From the NCBI GenBank assembly GCA_010279815.1, contig QEOQ01000508.1:6228904-6292903 (forward strand): a DNA stretch of 64,000 bases. Direction: 5' to 3'. Every line of letters begins with the position of its first letter. The first letter of the stretch is position 1. Source of the DNA: Brachionus plicatilis. Taxonomy: Eukaryota > Rotifera > Eurotatoria > Ploima > Brachionidae. Below, in pieces: positions 44,385 to 55,697 of this stretch. A model generated the notes under the pieces. The model worked only from the letters and a program-made list of their open reading frames with translations, was not told the origin of the DNA and made no database searches. The position numbers and the translations under genes were made by a program.

Positions 44385-46079
44385 ATGCCTTTTGGAATAA
44401 TGATGAAAGACCGAATAAATCCTGACAATTCGAACAAGACAGATTTATATGGCGAATTTAAGAATCAAGCAAAAAAATTCGAAGCAGAAAAAAAAACAGA
44501 AATGAAAAAATTCTATGAAAATCAACAAAATTTAATTAAAAAATACTCAAATAATAACTTTCAAATAAAAGAACTTAATTCGACAAACAAAATAGCCATT
44601 TCAACAACGCCATTGGACGACTCTGTTCCAGCAAAAATGAGCTCAAGAAAAATAATAAAACAAAAGCTTGTCGACTGGGCCTCAAACACCAAGTCCCATG
44701 GCGTACCAAACATCATGAGAGTAGAAAGCACATTTCTCAGAATAGTTTGGACAATTTGTTTTGTGGCCAGTTTAGGCTATTGTATATACACAATTGTGGG
44801 CATTATTCAAACTTTTCTACTATTCGAGGTATTGATCAATCAACAAGTAGTAACAGATAGTCCCATTGAATTTCCAGCAGTGACCGTCTGCAACTTAAAT
44901 CCATTTGATAGACGAAAAGCCCAAGGATACATAGACCAAGTGCTAGCAAAGAACAATTTGTCGTATGTAAGTGATGTAAACAAGATTGACAAAAATCCTA
45001 GATTAATCAACACCTTGATCAAATCATCCATAATTGGTAATCCAAATCTCACTGCTGAAAATATCGAACAGCTAGGCTTTCATATTGATTACATGCTATT
45101 GACTTGTTACTTTAATGACATTCCTTGTAACCAGTCTGAATTTGTCTTGACCTACGACTTTGACTTTGTCAACTGTTACACATTCAACAGTGGTTATGAC
45201 CGCCATGGAAATAAAGTTCCAATCAAACGAATTAACGAAGCCGGAGCAGACCAATCTTTAAAATTGGAGCTGTTTCTTGGATATGATCTGACACAGAGCC
45301 AGTACATATTGAACTCTGGTGCCCGTGTTGTCGTGCACAATCAAAGCGCCAAACCTATTATCAGCAATGAAGGTATAGATATACCGTCCGGTTTTCAGAC
45401 AAACATTGGACTAAAGAGATCTTTTTTTCACAAATTAGATACACCCTATAGCACTTGTGTCAAAAATTCCAAGTCTCCTGATGGCTACCATTCGTTTTTC
45501 TATAAGGCAATATTCAACAGACTGAACATGAAAGTCTATAGACAAAAAGTTTGCCTCAGACTTTGTTTACAAGAGTTTATTTTGAATGAATGCAAATGTT
45601 TAGATGGTAGTTTGCCAAATATATATCAAAATAAATCAGTTTGTGAAAGTATATCAAGCTTGGAATGTGTGGCCGATTCAAGGGGAGAATATTTTAGCTC
45701 AATTAGTTCAAGCTCATGCAGCCAGTGTCCTTTGGAATGTGATTCGTATAGTTTTCAATTGACCACGTCTAGCTCGCGTTACCCTACTCTCTATTACAGA
45801 AATTATCTAAGCGAACAAACAAACATTTTGTCCAGGTTTCCGGAAGGCACCAAAATAAATGAGATAACTAAAAGCACTGTTTTGATAAATGTTTTTTATG
45901 ACGATTTAGCAACTACGTACACTACTGAAACAGCAGCTGTGAGTCCAGTGGCACTTTTAGGCAACATCGGAGGCAATCTAGGTCTATTTATTGGAATTAG
46001 TTTGCTTACGTTTGTAGAAATAATCGAATTTTTAATAAGTGTTTTTTTAATATGCTTGAAAAAAATATATCTAAAATAA
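44385..46079 (+). CDS. DEG/ENaC sodium channel subunit (3)
   Basis: 564 residues from the ATG at 44385; an internal Met at 44637 (residue 85) would give a product of the same size as the neighbours. The extra N-terminal 84 residues are Lys/Asn-rich with a short helix (AKKFEAEKKTEMKKFYENQQ) and no homologue in the sister genes, so its use is uncertain. It has the gating His-Gly (KSHGVPNIMR), TM1, FPAVTVCNLNPFDRRKAQGY, the Cys-rich ectodomain (RLNMKVYRQKVCLRLCLQEF, CKCLDGSLPNIYQN, CSQCPLECDS) and TM2 with GGNLGLFIGISLLTFVEI (filter GIS). It is the most typical of the three. One exon. Transcribed away from gene 2. Confidence 0.95.
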   Translation: MPFGIMMKDRINPDNSNKTDLYGEFKNQAKKFEAEKKTEMKKFYENQQNLIKKYSNNNFQIKELNSTNKIAISTTPLDDSVPAKMSSRKIIKQKLVDWASNTKSHGVPNIMRVESTFLRIVWTICFVASLGYCIYTIVGIIQTFLLFEVLINQQVVTDSPIEFPAVTVCNLNPFDRRKAQGYIDQVLAKNNLSYVSDVNKIDKNPRLINTLIKSSIIGNPNLTAENIEQLGFHIDYMLLTCYFNDIPCNQSEFVLTYDFDFVNCYTFNSGYDRHGNKVPIKRINEAGADQSLKLELFLGYDLTQSQYILNSGARVVVHNQSAKPIISNEGIDIPSGFQTNIGLKRSFFHKLDTPYSTCVKNSKSPDGYHSFFYKAIFNRLNMKVYRQKVCLRLCLQEFILNECKCLDGSLPNIYQNKSVCESISSLECVADSRGEYFSSISSSSCSQCPLECDSYSFQLTTSSSRYPTLYYRNYLSEQTNILSRFPEGTKINEITKSTVLINVFYDDLATTYTTETAAVSPVALLGNIGGNLGLFIGISLLTFVEIIEFLISVFLICLKKIYLK

Positions 46080-46642
46080 ACAAATATGAAAAGTCAAAAT
46101 TAAGATTAAATAAATTTTATTATGTTGAATTTTTATTTTTCCTAATGAATTAATTATCAATGTTGATTTTTTGCCTAGGAAATTTTTGATCGAATTTTTA
46201 CCCAAAAGTTTATTTGTTATCTGAAAAAAATGTTTAAATTGGTAATTTTCAATACTTTTTTTTGATTAATTATTTAAAGATCATAAAAAAAACAAAAATT
46301 AAATAAAATGTCTAATAAAATAAAATCAAAAATAAAAGTCTCAATACTTCTCTCAATCAAGTCAAAAAATCAGTTCGAAATTTTAAAAATTTTAAATAAG
46401 GCAAGTATCTCATGATCGAAAGTATCAGAGGTTGCATCATATTTTTATTTTAGAAGTGATCGAAATGTTGCTTTCTGAGTAATTTTTTAAGTTTTTTTGA
46501 CCATTTTAAATAAGTTTGGACACTGGATTTGATTGAATTAAATAATTTTTCAATTATGAAAATGAAAAAAAAATGTAATTCACTGTCATATGTAATAGAA
46601 GAAGAAAATTTAATCTAGTGTAAGATTCAAATTTGAGTTAAA

Positions 46643-47732
46643 AGTGGTAATTTTCTGTCATATTTAAAAGGCTATCATTTTCTACCTTCACTAATATATT
46701 TCCAATTCGTCATCTAATTAATGTCTTTTCTTCATCTAATAAATTTCCTTTTGAGTATAATTATATAAATCTACACTATTAAATTAAATGGAACCTAATA
46801 TATTTCGAAGTCTACTCTAATTAATTAAACCTCATCTAAATAAATTCGTCATCACTAACCAATTCTGAGAATTACGAGGAAAAAAACTTCGGTCTTTTAG
46901 TTGCTTTTAATGGTCTTCGTGAAATGTAAGCTTTGATTTTTTTTACTTGATTCACTCCGCAAGTGTCAACTGATGAGATTTTTCATACCTGGAGTGCGGA
47001 TCGTGACCCATCGATAGCCCATCAAGACAACCCCAAACTCCAACTGCTGATACAACACCGCTTTTAGACAGTGCCTGGAAGTGGCTCCTGCTCGCCAAGA
47101 ACATCATCAGTAAAGGTAACAAGCACTATATTGCCAGTGGTCTCTCAAAGAAGAACGAGCTTCAACCAGCCGATATTACAACCTATGAGAGCGCGCTGAA
47201 GAAGACAAGTTGGAAGAGCTTCGATGTTTTCATCCGTGGAATCAACATGTGCCGAGTCGTCACACTCAACAATCAAGACTTCCGCCACAGCAAGTGTAGT
47301 TGTTCCAGCTATGACAGAACATTTGCAAGCGCATCATCGGCGTTGCTAGTTATTTCAAGCTATTCGCCATTCCTCTCGAGATCAAGAACTTGCCTATGGG
47401 AGAAAAACGAAAGCGTGGTGCTCCTAAAAAAGCTATCAAGGCTCTTGTTAGGATGTAAAAGTTTGTTGGTCGCTTATTTTTCTAATTATTTCTTATAATT
47501 TCTCATTATTTGTTTCTTATTTTTTGTTTGTTTGTCGTTTAAAAATAAAAAATTGATTATTACTATAAACTATCGATTTATATTTAAAATTGATTAGATG
47601 ATCCCCAAATTATATAGTGGAGCTATATATTATTGGTGAAGCTTTATTTTATTAGTGACGATGGAAATATATTAGTGAAGGTAAGGAAATTGTTCCCTAT
47701 TTAAAAGTGGGTCCAACTAAAAAACTGACCAC
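46643..47732 (+). mobile_element. MULE-like DNA transposon relic with SWIM finger
   Basis: A 1.1-kb element with inverted ends of about 100 bp that share ACCTTCACTAATATATTTCC and multiple TTCACTAATA-type subterminal repeats. The interior encodes the C-terminal part of a Mutator-like transposase: WKWLLLAKNIISKGNKHYIA, then FRHSKCSCSSYDRTF, then a one-base frameshift near 47325, then CKRIIGVASYFKLFAIPLEI and PMGEKRKRGAPKKAIKALVR, stopping at 47458. The pattern C-x-C...C-K-x-I is a SWIM zinc finger. The catalytic DDE domain is not present. The gene part is GC-richer than its surroundings. Confidence 0.75.
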
Positions 47733-49289
47733 AAAATTTTGAAAATTTCTTGAACCCAACCTATCTTAAAAAGATATTTCAAAAAGTTTTAAAATGTCAA
47801 TTAATTGGGAAATTTCTGTACTTTTTGAAAATTAAATTAGTTAGTTTTTTTCTAAGAAATTTAATTTTTTTGAAAATTTAATACTTTTATATTTTTAAAA
47901 ATCTGACTCCATTATTTTCTCAGCTTTTTGATTCAGTAATTTCAATATAATTTTTAGCTAAAAAACAAAAATTTGCTCTAAAACAAAAATGAAGATTTAT
48001 TATTTTCTAACTTAAATAAATTACTGAAACTTTAACTAAAATTACTAAAAAAATTTTTGAATGTTTTGTACAAATAGAGATTTTTTTTTTAATTACAACA
48101 ATATTTGGATAATTTAGAATATTATGGTTTGAATTCTGATAAAAAATGTGATTTCTGTTTCTAATTTAGATCTCAATTATTCTTTGTTTAGTACAATTCG
48201 GTTTATATAGTGGCAAAGGATAGACAAAAATTTTTAAAAAGTTAAATAATAAATTATTTTTTTTAATTTAATTATGATCTTAAAAGAATAACCCCGATCG
48301 GCGGTCACTTTTTTTAGACCTTATAAAAATCGTAAAAAATATTTTTTTCATGATCGCCCGCCAAAAAGTTTGCCGTATCCCAGGCCGTTTGCTTTTTTTT
48401 TACAGATTTTTTTGCGAGCAGAATTTTTGAACGCCAAATTGACCGATCAAATAACCACAACACAATTGTATTAAAAGTTTTTATGCATTTTTTTTTGGAA
48501 CTAAGGGAGCTACAAATTTTGTCATTCAAACTTGAATTAAAATTTCAAACATGAACTAAAATCTTTATCTTTCACCATATTTTAAAGTTGATTTCAATAT
48601 ATTTTTTGCTAAGTTTCTGTGTTTTCATAAATCTAAGTTTATATTTCTTGAAGTACAAGAATGTCAAATGACAGGTTTTTCTCATGAATCCATAAAAAGT
48701 AACAGTAACAAAACACCAAAAAAATTTGGTTTATGTAATAAGCTACCTTTGGTATGTACACCGATAAAAAACATCAATATAACATTAAAAGAAGTGATAT
48801 TTATATAAATTAAAATCAAGAACAAAAAAAAGCTTAATTTAGAAAATTTATTATTTACCCACCATCCTAAATCCCCAATTTGGGAATCTTCTTTTAATTT
48901 CATATTTTAAATTACACCATTAGCAATATTCAAGATGCCTCTTTTAGTCCATTCATTTGATGTCAAAACACTTACCATCCAATTGCCAGATAGAGCAAAT
49001 TGACTTTATTGTTCAAATTGGCATGCTCAACTCAATCAATCTTTTGTCGCTATATTGATCAACTTTTTCATTTTGAAGAATTAACCTTGTAGCATTTTTA
49101 AAAAGATTATGATTAATTTTGTGTCTTAAAATTTTTTTTGAATTCTGTTTAGTTTATCTGAGGCATTATCTCAATTTTCATATTTAACAGATTTATTGAA
49201 TAAACTTTTTATAGTTTCACCTTTTTTACTAAAAGTTAATTTAAGCTGAGCTTAGTTATAGTTATAGTTATGGAGACGAGTTGGTTATA
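47733..49289. other. Intergenic, no gene seen
   Basis: A/T-rich. A mixed-composition patch at 48288-48460 has short inverted segments but no convincing frame. Open frames of 70 codons on the minus strand (48314-48529 and 48682-48903) resemble nothing known. Confidence 0.4.
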
Positions 49290-49600
49290 TATTAAGTGAA
49301 ATGAGCAAATCAGTGGTTTTTCATCTTTTTAGCATTCTAATGGTGTATTTAATAGCATTGCCTTTTATTCGTTTATCTTAAGTTTTTCAGTCGAGCTCAA
49401 ATTGAACTTCTCTAGTCCAAAAATAAGAATCGGTCTTAAGTACGTCTTATATAGACGTACTTAATATAGACGTACATCAGTAAGTGTTACCCCTAAATAT
49501 TTCATAGATTTCACCTGTTTAATTGTGGCTTGATATAATTGGATATTTTCTTGTCAGAGATCACGTCTTCTCTCATATGTAAACTGCGCTTCTGTATACT
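49290..49600 (-). mobile_element. LINE reverse-transcriptase relic
   Basis: On the minus strand the frame reads FTYERRRDL, VKSMKYLGVTLTDVRLY, YKTYLRPILIFGLEKFNLSS. This is the C-terminal part of a non-LTR RT (YLGV-L box, then the RP-L-YG-E block). A 10-bp perfect inverted repeat AAGTACGTCT / AGACGTACTT at 49437-49461 is a tiny internal duplication. Stops interrupt it. Confidence 0.65.
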
Positions 49601-49620
49601 TTTAAGTTAAATACCATATA

Positions 49621-49704
49621 CATAGTCCTCTGGGGCTTAAGACTATGTATTTACCCCCAGAGTATCCAAGGCCTCTGCCAAATCAAAACTAAACTAAACT
49701 AAAC
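49621..49704 (+). repeat. LINE/SINE tail with (AAACT)n
   Basis: A hairpin CTCTGGGG / CCCCAGAG encloses GGCTTAAGACTATGTATTTA. After it comes GGCCTCTGCC and an AAACTAAACTAAACTAAAC tail, the usual end of a retroposon copy. Confidence 0.55.
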
Positions 49705-50765
49705 ATGTAAATTCAGTTAAGTTTTGCAAGTATTAGTACAAGTTAAGACTTAAAATTACAATTTTAGTTACAAATGAATTATTAAAAGTTCTTTTTCTTA
49801 AAACACAAACATCAAGATACAAATTTTTTAAATTGTTCCCATCTTCACTACCATTTTAGTATCTAAAAAAACCCGCAATAGATTTAACCCAAACTACACA
49901 TGCAAGACGTCTGAAAAGCCTTACATAATGTAAATCAGAAAAAAGATAAAATGTAGAAAATGCTACGAAAATTTTTGGGTATCGTGAAAAGAGTATTGAG
50001 TCAGTAAAATTCGAAATAGAAGTCTTGATTAAAAATCGCAATTGAATTTAATTAGAATCTAACAAGAACTCTAGTAATTATTAATTATAGAATTTAGTCC
50101 AATAAAAATAATTATTATGCCTTTTCTATATAATTTTTAATTTTTAGCATTTTCGTATCAAATATTGTTTTTATTTTGTTAAATCTCTAATTATTTTTCA
50201 GATTTTTTAGACTAGGAATGTTGTGCTAATAAATTTTTATTTTTTTAGCCAAAATGCAATAGAAAACAAGCTCACTTTAAGATCTTGTAAAAAGATCCAT
50301 TCAAAAAAGTATACATTCAGTTTTAGATTTTGAATCAAATTTATTTTTTATTAGATATTCTAATTTGAATTTTAATTTTTTAAATTTTTTTACGGAATCC
50401 TCTATCCGTATTTTATATAGCTAAAATTCTTTAACCAGAGTTCTATTTTTTATTTTTTTATTCAAAATATTAAAATTTTGTCGAACTTCATTTTTATGTT
50501 AGCAAAATATTTAATTGAGAAAATCTAATTGGGAATTGTTTGTAATAACAAAAATGAATTTATTAATTTAACTCGAGATTAATTTAATTAATTTAACTCT
50601 TTTTTGGATTAATTTATATTCAAAAGCTGGTAAAAAATTGTTTATAAAATTGATTTCATTTATTGTTAGTTTAAACTTGTGGCCAACCAACTGATCTGAA
50701 AATGAATGCTTTTTTTATTTTTTTGATGTATTTTTGCTAAAATTTGTAAAAAAATGTATATACTT
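49705..50765. other. Intergenic, AT-rich
   Basis: No gene is seen; low-complexity A/T sequence up to the Tigger-like copy. Confidence 0.4.
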
Positions 50766-51445
50766 CAGTCGACTCGCTTTAATCCGAAACTCCTTTATTC
50801 GTAAAATTCGGCATTCTGACGTTTTTCTCCGGTCCCTACCCCCTTTCCAATACTTTCAATACAAATTTCATCACTTTTATTCGTAATTTTAGTTCGGTTT
50901 ATTTTGCCATTCGTAACAAAAAAAAATTAAAATTCTAAATCTGCGAGGGCCCTAACAGATCAAGATATAATTGAAATTGTTCAAAAAAACAATCAAAACT
51001 GTGACGAAAAAGTTGAGGTAATCGATCAAGAACCTGTATCTGTAAGTTATAAACAAGCAAAGCAGGCAATAGATCAGGCAATAGATAGAAGCAGGAAATT
51101 TTTTTTGAAACTTCTAAAGATTTTAACCAGTGTGACTTAGAATTGTTATCGAAAATAAAAGAGCGGATGTCTGATTTGAGGTTGTCAAGTCTAAACCAGA
51201 CATTTATTTCTTCTTTTTTTAAAAAAAATTAATTTAAAAATTATTCCGTTTAATTTAAAATTAAATGATTATTAAACTATATTTTTATAAATTTGTTATC
51301 AATAAAATTTTGTATCAAAATTTACATTCATTAATCCGAAAATTTTAAGATTTTTGTTCGTTTACGGATTAATGATAATCTGTAAAACTTAATCCGTAAT
51401 GGTTATTTTCGGTCCCGTCTTTTACGGATTAAAGAGAGTCGATTG
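50766..51445 (+). mobile_element. Tigger/pogo-like non-autonomous DNA element, copy B
   Basis: A 680-bp copy of the element at 17269-18092, in the opposite orientation and about 140 bp shorter. The ends read CAGTCGACTCGCTTTAATCC and GGATTAAAGAGAGTCGATTG with TA on the right side. Its plus strand reads ALTDQDIIEIVQKNN, then DEKVEVIDQEPVSVSYKQAK, then QAIDRSRKFFLKLLKI, the acidic hinge and final helices of Tigger-family transposases. A stop follows. The DDE core is deleted. Confidence 0.88.
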
Positions 51446-52424
51446 TACTAACAAGTTAATTTTAAATCAATTTTTTTAAAATTGGTAATCAATTATTAAA
51501 TTTAAGCCATTAAATAAGTTATTCTAGCAAGAAATAAATAAAAAAAATTCTAATTTGCAAAGAACTGTTAATAAAAATGGAAAAAAAGCATATTTTTAAT
51601 TGAGCCCATTAAAAAAAAAGAATTTTACCAAACAAATCATTAGTCAAATTAGTTTCTCACATTAATTTTCTCATATTAAAATATTGTATTTCAGTGATAG
51701 GCTCACATTTTTTCAATTAATTCAATAATTCATTTCAATTAATTAAACAATTAATTCAAGAATCGAATCTAAAAAAATAAGAAAATTTTAATAAATTTCA
51801 AATTTGACTTCTATTTAATGTTTTTGTTTTTTCAAATTAAAGAAAATATAAAATTGAAAAATTGTACGCCAAATTACACTATATCTCCTTCAGAACAATT
51901 ATTCCTTTTATTTAAAAAAATTAATAAAATTTTTTTTAATTTTTATTTAAAAAATTAGGAAACAAAAAAAAGTGCACTAGAGTTAAAAGCGGGAAATGTT
52001 CAGAGTGGTATCAGTTCCCATTGCTAAATTTTTTGTCGCTTAGTTGACTGATCTAATGGCCTTTTGCTTAAGTTAAGTCAGCGAAAAATTAACTGATAAC
52101 GTAATTACATTATGATTAGCCGGTTAACTGATCAGGTGCATGAATCCAAAAAATTAAAATAAACTTAATTTTAGCATAAATTAAAAATCAAATTGGCCAA
52201 ATTAAAAAAAATTAACTGATTTGTAAATTAAAAAAGTGATTAAATATTTAAAATATCCAAAAAATCCTATTGTAAATGTTCAGATTTAATAGATTTAAGA
52301 TTTTTAGCTTTTGTAAAAGATTTTTTAATTTTTTAATAATTTTTAATAATTTATCTTTATTTATAGATCACAAAGATTGATTTATTTGAATTAAAATTTT
52401 CTTGTATATATATCTTGTCTTTAA
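51446..52424. other. Intergenic, AT-rich
   Basis: No coding frame is seen. A mixed patch at 51990-52130 has no recognised identity. Confidence 0.4.
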
Positions 52425-52480
52425 TATTTATTTATTTTATTTATTTGTTTTCTTACGAAGCTAAAACTCCGATATAATAA
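52425..52480 (-). repeat. LINE 3' tail, degenerate
   Basis: TATTTATTTGTTTTCTTACGAAGCTAAAACTCC resembles the reverse-strand tail seen at 29486-29530 and 59355-59402. Confidence 0.5.
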
Positions 52481-52779
52481 AATTTTATTATTTGACTTCT
52501 TTTTTGTAATATAATATACAATAAAGAAGTCAAAATAAAGTTAAATATAATTAAATAAAAAAAGTTACCAAGATAAAGTATAATAAATAATAAGATAATT
52601 AAAATAATAAAAATATTGAAATTCAAGGGTTAGGGTTTAACCCTTTGAAAAGTTGTAGCTCTTTCAAATAGCTTGATTTTCTATATTGAAAATTTTGGTT
52701 AAAAATATGGACATTGTTGGCCAAAAGGTTTTAAACACAATGATTCATTTTATTCTTCATATTATTTCATACCACAGTT

Positions 52780-53012
52780 ACCATAGATGGGATCCTACTG
52801 TTTCCCATCTTAGCAAGTCTAGATTGTTAGCTTGTTGTAACTTATATTATTATTATTTATTATTATTCTGACCTAAAAATTTTTACAGTTTTTTCTTTTT
52901 GCAGTAATTTTTTATGTGTAATGTGCAAGGAGCTACCAAAGGTGTACTCCTAGTAGGCCATCTCCGCAAGCTAGTCTTGCTATAGCTTATATATATTATT
53001 ATTATTATTATT
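52780..53012 (+). repeat. Tandem pair of SINE/LINE-like tail repeats with (TTA)n ends
   Basis: Two related units in tandem, the second (52895-53012) well preserved: GTGCAAGGAGCTACCAAAGG, then GGTGTACTCCTAGTAGGCC, then TTGCTATAGCTTATATATA, then (TTA)n. The first is degenerate (CTTAGCAAGTCTAG, then CTTGTTGTAACTTATA, then (TTA)n). An opposite-orientation copy is at 39930-40045. Confidence 0.65.
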
Positions 53013-54179
53013 GTCCAAATTGTAAATAACATTAAATTGTTTTAAAATCTCTAGACAATAATTTTTTACTTTAAAAGTTTAATATCTGATTTTTACATGC
53101 TTGCGTAAAATTTGTAAAATAAAAAAAATAATTTTAAAACACTTGTCTTCCAGACAAAAAATAAATAAATTCCTATAAACCAGTGTTCGATACATAAGAA
53201 CATGTCGCTATAAATAAAGTAAAATGTCACTAAAGTCGGATAGTTACGTTTAATTTTCAGTTTCAAATAAAAAATAATTTTGAGTTAATATTGCAAGTTA
53301 AATTTCAAATAAGAAACATGAAAAAGAGCTGATTCTGAAAAAGAACAAATTTGATTTTAATTGAAAAATTTAATTTTTCAATAATTCATTTACTGTGATG
53401 TTCTGCATATTTTTTAATTTATTGTACGTTTCTGTACTTTTTTGGTCATCATTTACTCTTAAAAATTTAATTTTTTAAAATCTACATACATTTTTTTGAT
53501 TTTTTTTTTCGGAAAATTCCTATTTTGAAGAATTTGCAAATTTTATTGGAATCTTTTTTCTCGTCGAAATTCTTTAATATTTTTGAATTTTTGTTTTACA
53601 CCAATTTATGTAAAATATTGAAATTTTACCTTATATTGTAAAAAATGGTAAATTTATGATTTTTTACCTTTGCAATCTCACTCAAATATACAATTTTGTA
53701 TTTTATATTATTGAAAAGTCTAGTGCATTTTTAATCAATCCCTATTTATTTTTTCAGATTATATCTATTTATTTATCTGTACAAGCTAATTCTCCTTCAG
53801 AATTAAAATAAATAAGAAAAAAATATGTTGAAATAGCTAGATGTTAGACATGTTTAAATATTTGATAGATTCAAAATAGAACTTAGTAATGAATTTTGAA
53901 TAATTTGTATTTTTTTATGTTTTTTTCTGAGAATGAATTTAAACTAGGAAAAGAATAATCCAAGTTTAAGATCCTTTTAAAGATTTTTAAAGATTACCTA
54001 ATGTTTTTGGCTTGAGACACCAATTTCTATTTTAGAGATATTTTATTATTTTAAGTCTTGAATTACAGCGTTCTTTTAATTCATCCACCATTGGACGACT
54101 TAATATAAGTTTTAAGTCCAGTCTTTGAGAATTTGAATTTTTCCTCATCATTTTTAACTATTAATTTTAAGGTCTAGAT
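53013..54179. other. Intergenic, with a LINE tail near 53755-53815
   Basis: No coding frame is seen. At 53755-53815, TATTTATTTATCTGTACAAG and CTCCTTCAGAATT repeat the LINE tail in the minus orientation. Confidence 0.45.
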
Positions 54180-55662
54180 GGTTGTCCCTAAAAAGCGGAA
54201 TCTGGCACGCGGAATACGGAATTCCGTGGCCCAAATTCCGCCAAAAAAATCGAAAAAAGTATTCAGAAAAAGAAAAAGTTATACTTTTTTTTCTGCGTTC
54301 CACCTATTTTTTTATCTCAACATACATTTTTTTAAATTTGTGCGTTTTATTCTAAAAAATTGGTGAAAAATAAAAAACAAATTTTTACTGAAAGTTTTTT
54401 TTTTAAATATATAGATAAGCAGAATAAAACGCAGAATAAATTTTTAGAATAAAACGCACAAATTTTAAAAAATGTGTGTTTAAAAAAAAAATTGGTGGAA
54501 CGCAGCAAAAAAAAAAATATATAAAAATGTGTGTTAGGAAATTTGTGTATAACGCAGCAACTCTCGAATATTATTTATGTTAATTATAATTAAAGGCCGT
54601 TAATAAGCTTAAACGCTTCACTTATGATGAAATAGATAATTGTCATCTAATGCATATTTCATTAGGTTTCATGATATTCCTATTTGTTGCTACAAAGCAG
54701 AACCATGAATTAATAGTTAATGAAATAAAGGACTATCTGGTTCATAGCACTAACAGAAACAATTCAAAATTCAAAACTACATTCGATTGTATACCCTCCC
54801 TGCCAAGTACATAGCTGAATCTACTTAACAATGTAAATACAAATTATAAAAGAAAAAAAAAACAAAAGATTCCAAATTTATTTTCCTTTTTTTTTTTTTT
54901 TTTTAAATAATCTAAATTTTGTAAAATTAAAATTGCTAACAAGAGGGCTGAAAAGAAGGCTATGCCATTCGGAGCTGCCCTGGAAATTTTCCTTTCCTAA
55001 ATTATCTTTTAAATAAAATAAAAATGATACTCCTTAAAAAGTATCATTCTTGTTTAGATGAGATTCTCAGCTCAAAAACTTTGATAAAAGCTAAATGGAT
55101 AATTAGCGATTTCAATATATTAACTGATATTTTTCTCGATGAGATAGACATGGAAGGTTTAGAAAAATTCTTAAATAAATCGACATGGAATCTTTAATAA
55201 ATCAAAAAGTGTCCAGTTTGTTCAAATGTTTGCTTAGAGGATTCCATAGTATGTGAAAACTGTAGATTTTGGTATCATTTTGATTGTGCCAAAGTGAGTA
55301 AATATCATCGAGCTGGAAAAGGTAAAAGTTGGACTTGCGAAAAGAATGGTTTTGGCTATGAGCGGAAGTAGATTTACAAAATTTAACTCATATTTATTAT
55401 GTATAATTTTCATTTAATCAAAATTGAACTCTATGATAAATTTTTTTTTGCTTATTTTTTAAATTCCGCTAAAAATTCCGTCAGTTCTGTCAATTCCGTA
55501 AATAAATTCCAGCGGAATTTAAAAATCTACTAAAAGACGGAAATTCCGCTTTTAAGTATGTGTTTTACGGAATTAAAAAAAATTTTTTTCGATTTTTTTG
55601 GCGGAATTTGGGCCACGGAATTACGTATTCCGCGTGCCGGATTCCGCTTTTTAGGGACAACC
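54180..55662 (+). mobile_element. DNA transposon with 79-bp TIRs and PHD-like finger
   Basis: A 1483-bp element. Left end 54180-54258 and right end 55584-55662 are near-perfect inverted repeats beginning GGTTGTCCCTAAAAAGCGGA and containing GGAATTCCG-type palindromes. Flanks GTCTAGAT and GTCAAGAT (7 of 8 identical) look like an 8-bp target duplication. The plus-strand interior has two coding remnants: 54595-54800 (FTYDEIDNCHLMHISLGFM, then ending in DCIPSLPST) and 55026-55371. The second reads LDEIDMEGLEKFLNKSTW then, after stops, CPVCSNVCLEDSIVCENCRF and WYHFDCAKVSKYHRAGKGKS with a final WTCEK, a PHD-like C4HC pattern whose last Cys is missing. There is no transposase core. It is a non-autonomous copy, superfamily unknown; an 8-bp duplication fits hAT, P or KDZ-type elements. 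Confidence 0.8.
54293..54505. repeat. Inverted repeat inside the PHD transposon
   Basis: Arms of about 65 bp (54293-54357 and 54440-54505) are inverted: CTGCGTTCCACC at one tip, GGTGGAACGCAG at the other, with GTGCGTTTTATTCTAAAAA inside. It may be a nested foldback insertion. Confidence 0.8.
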
Positions 55663-55697
55663 GTCAAGATTGATTTTAACTTTTGTTTTTTACTAGA

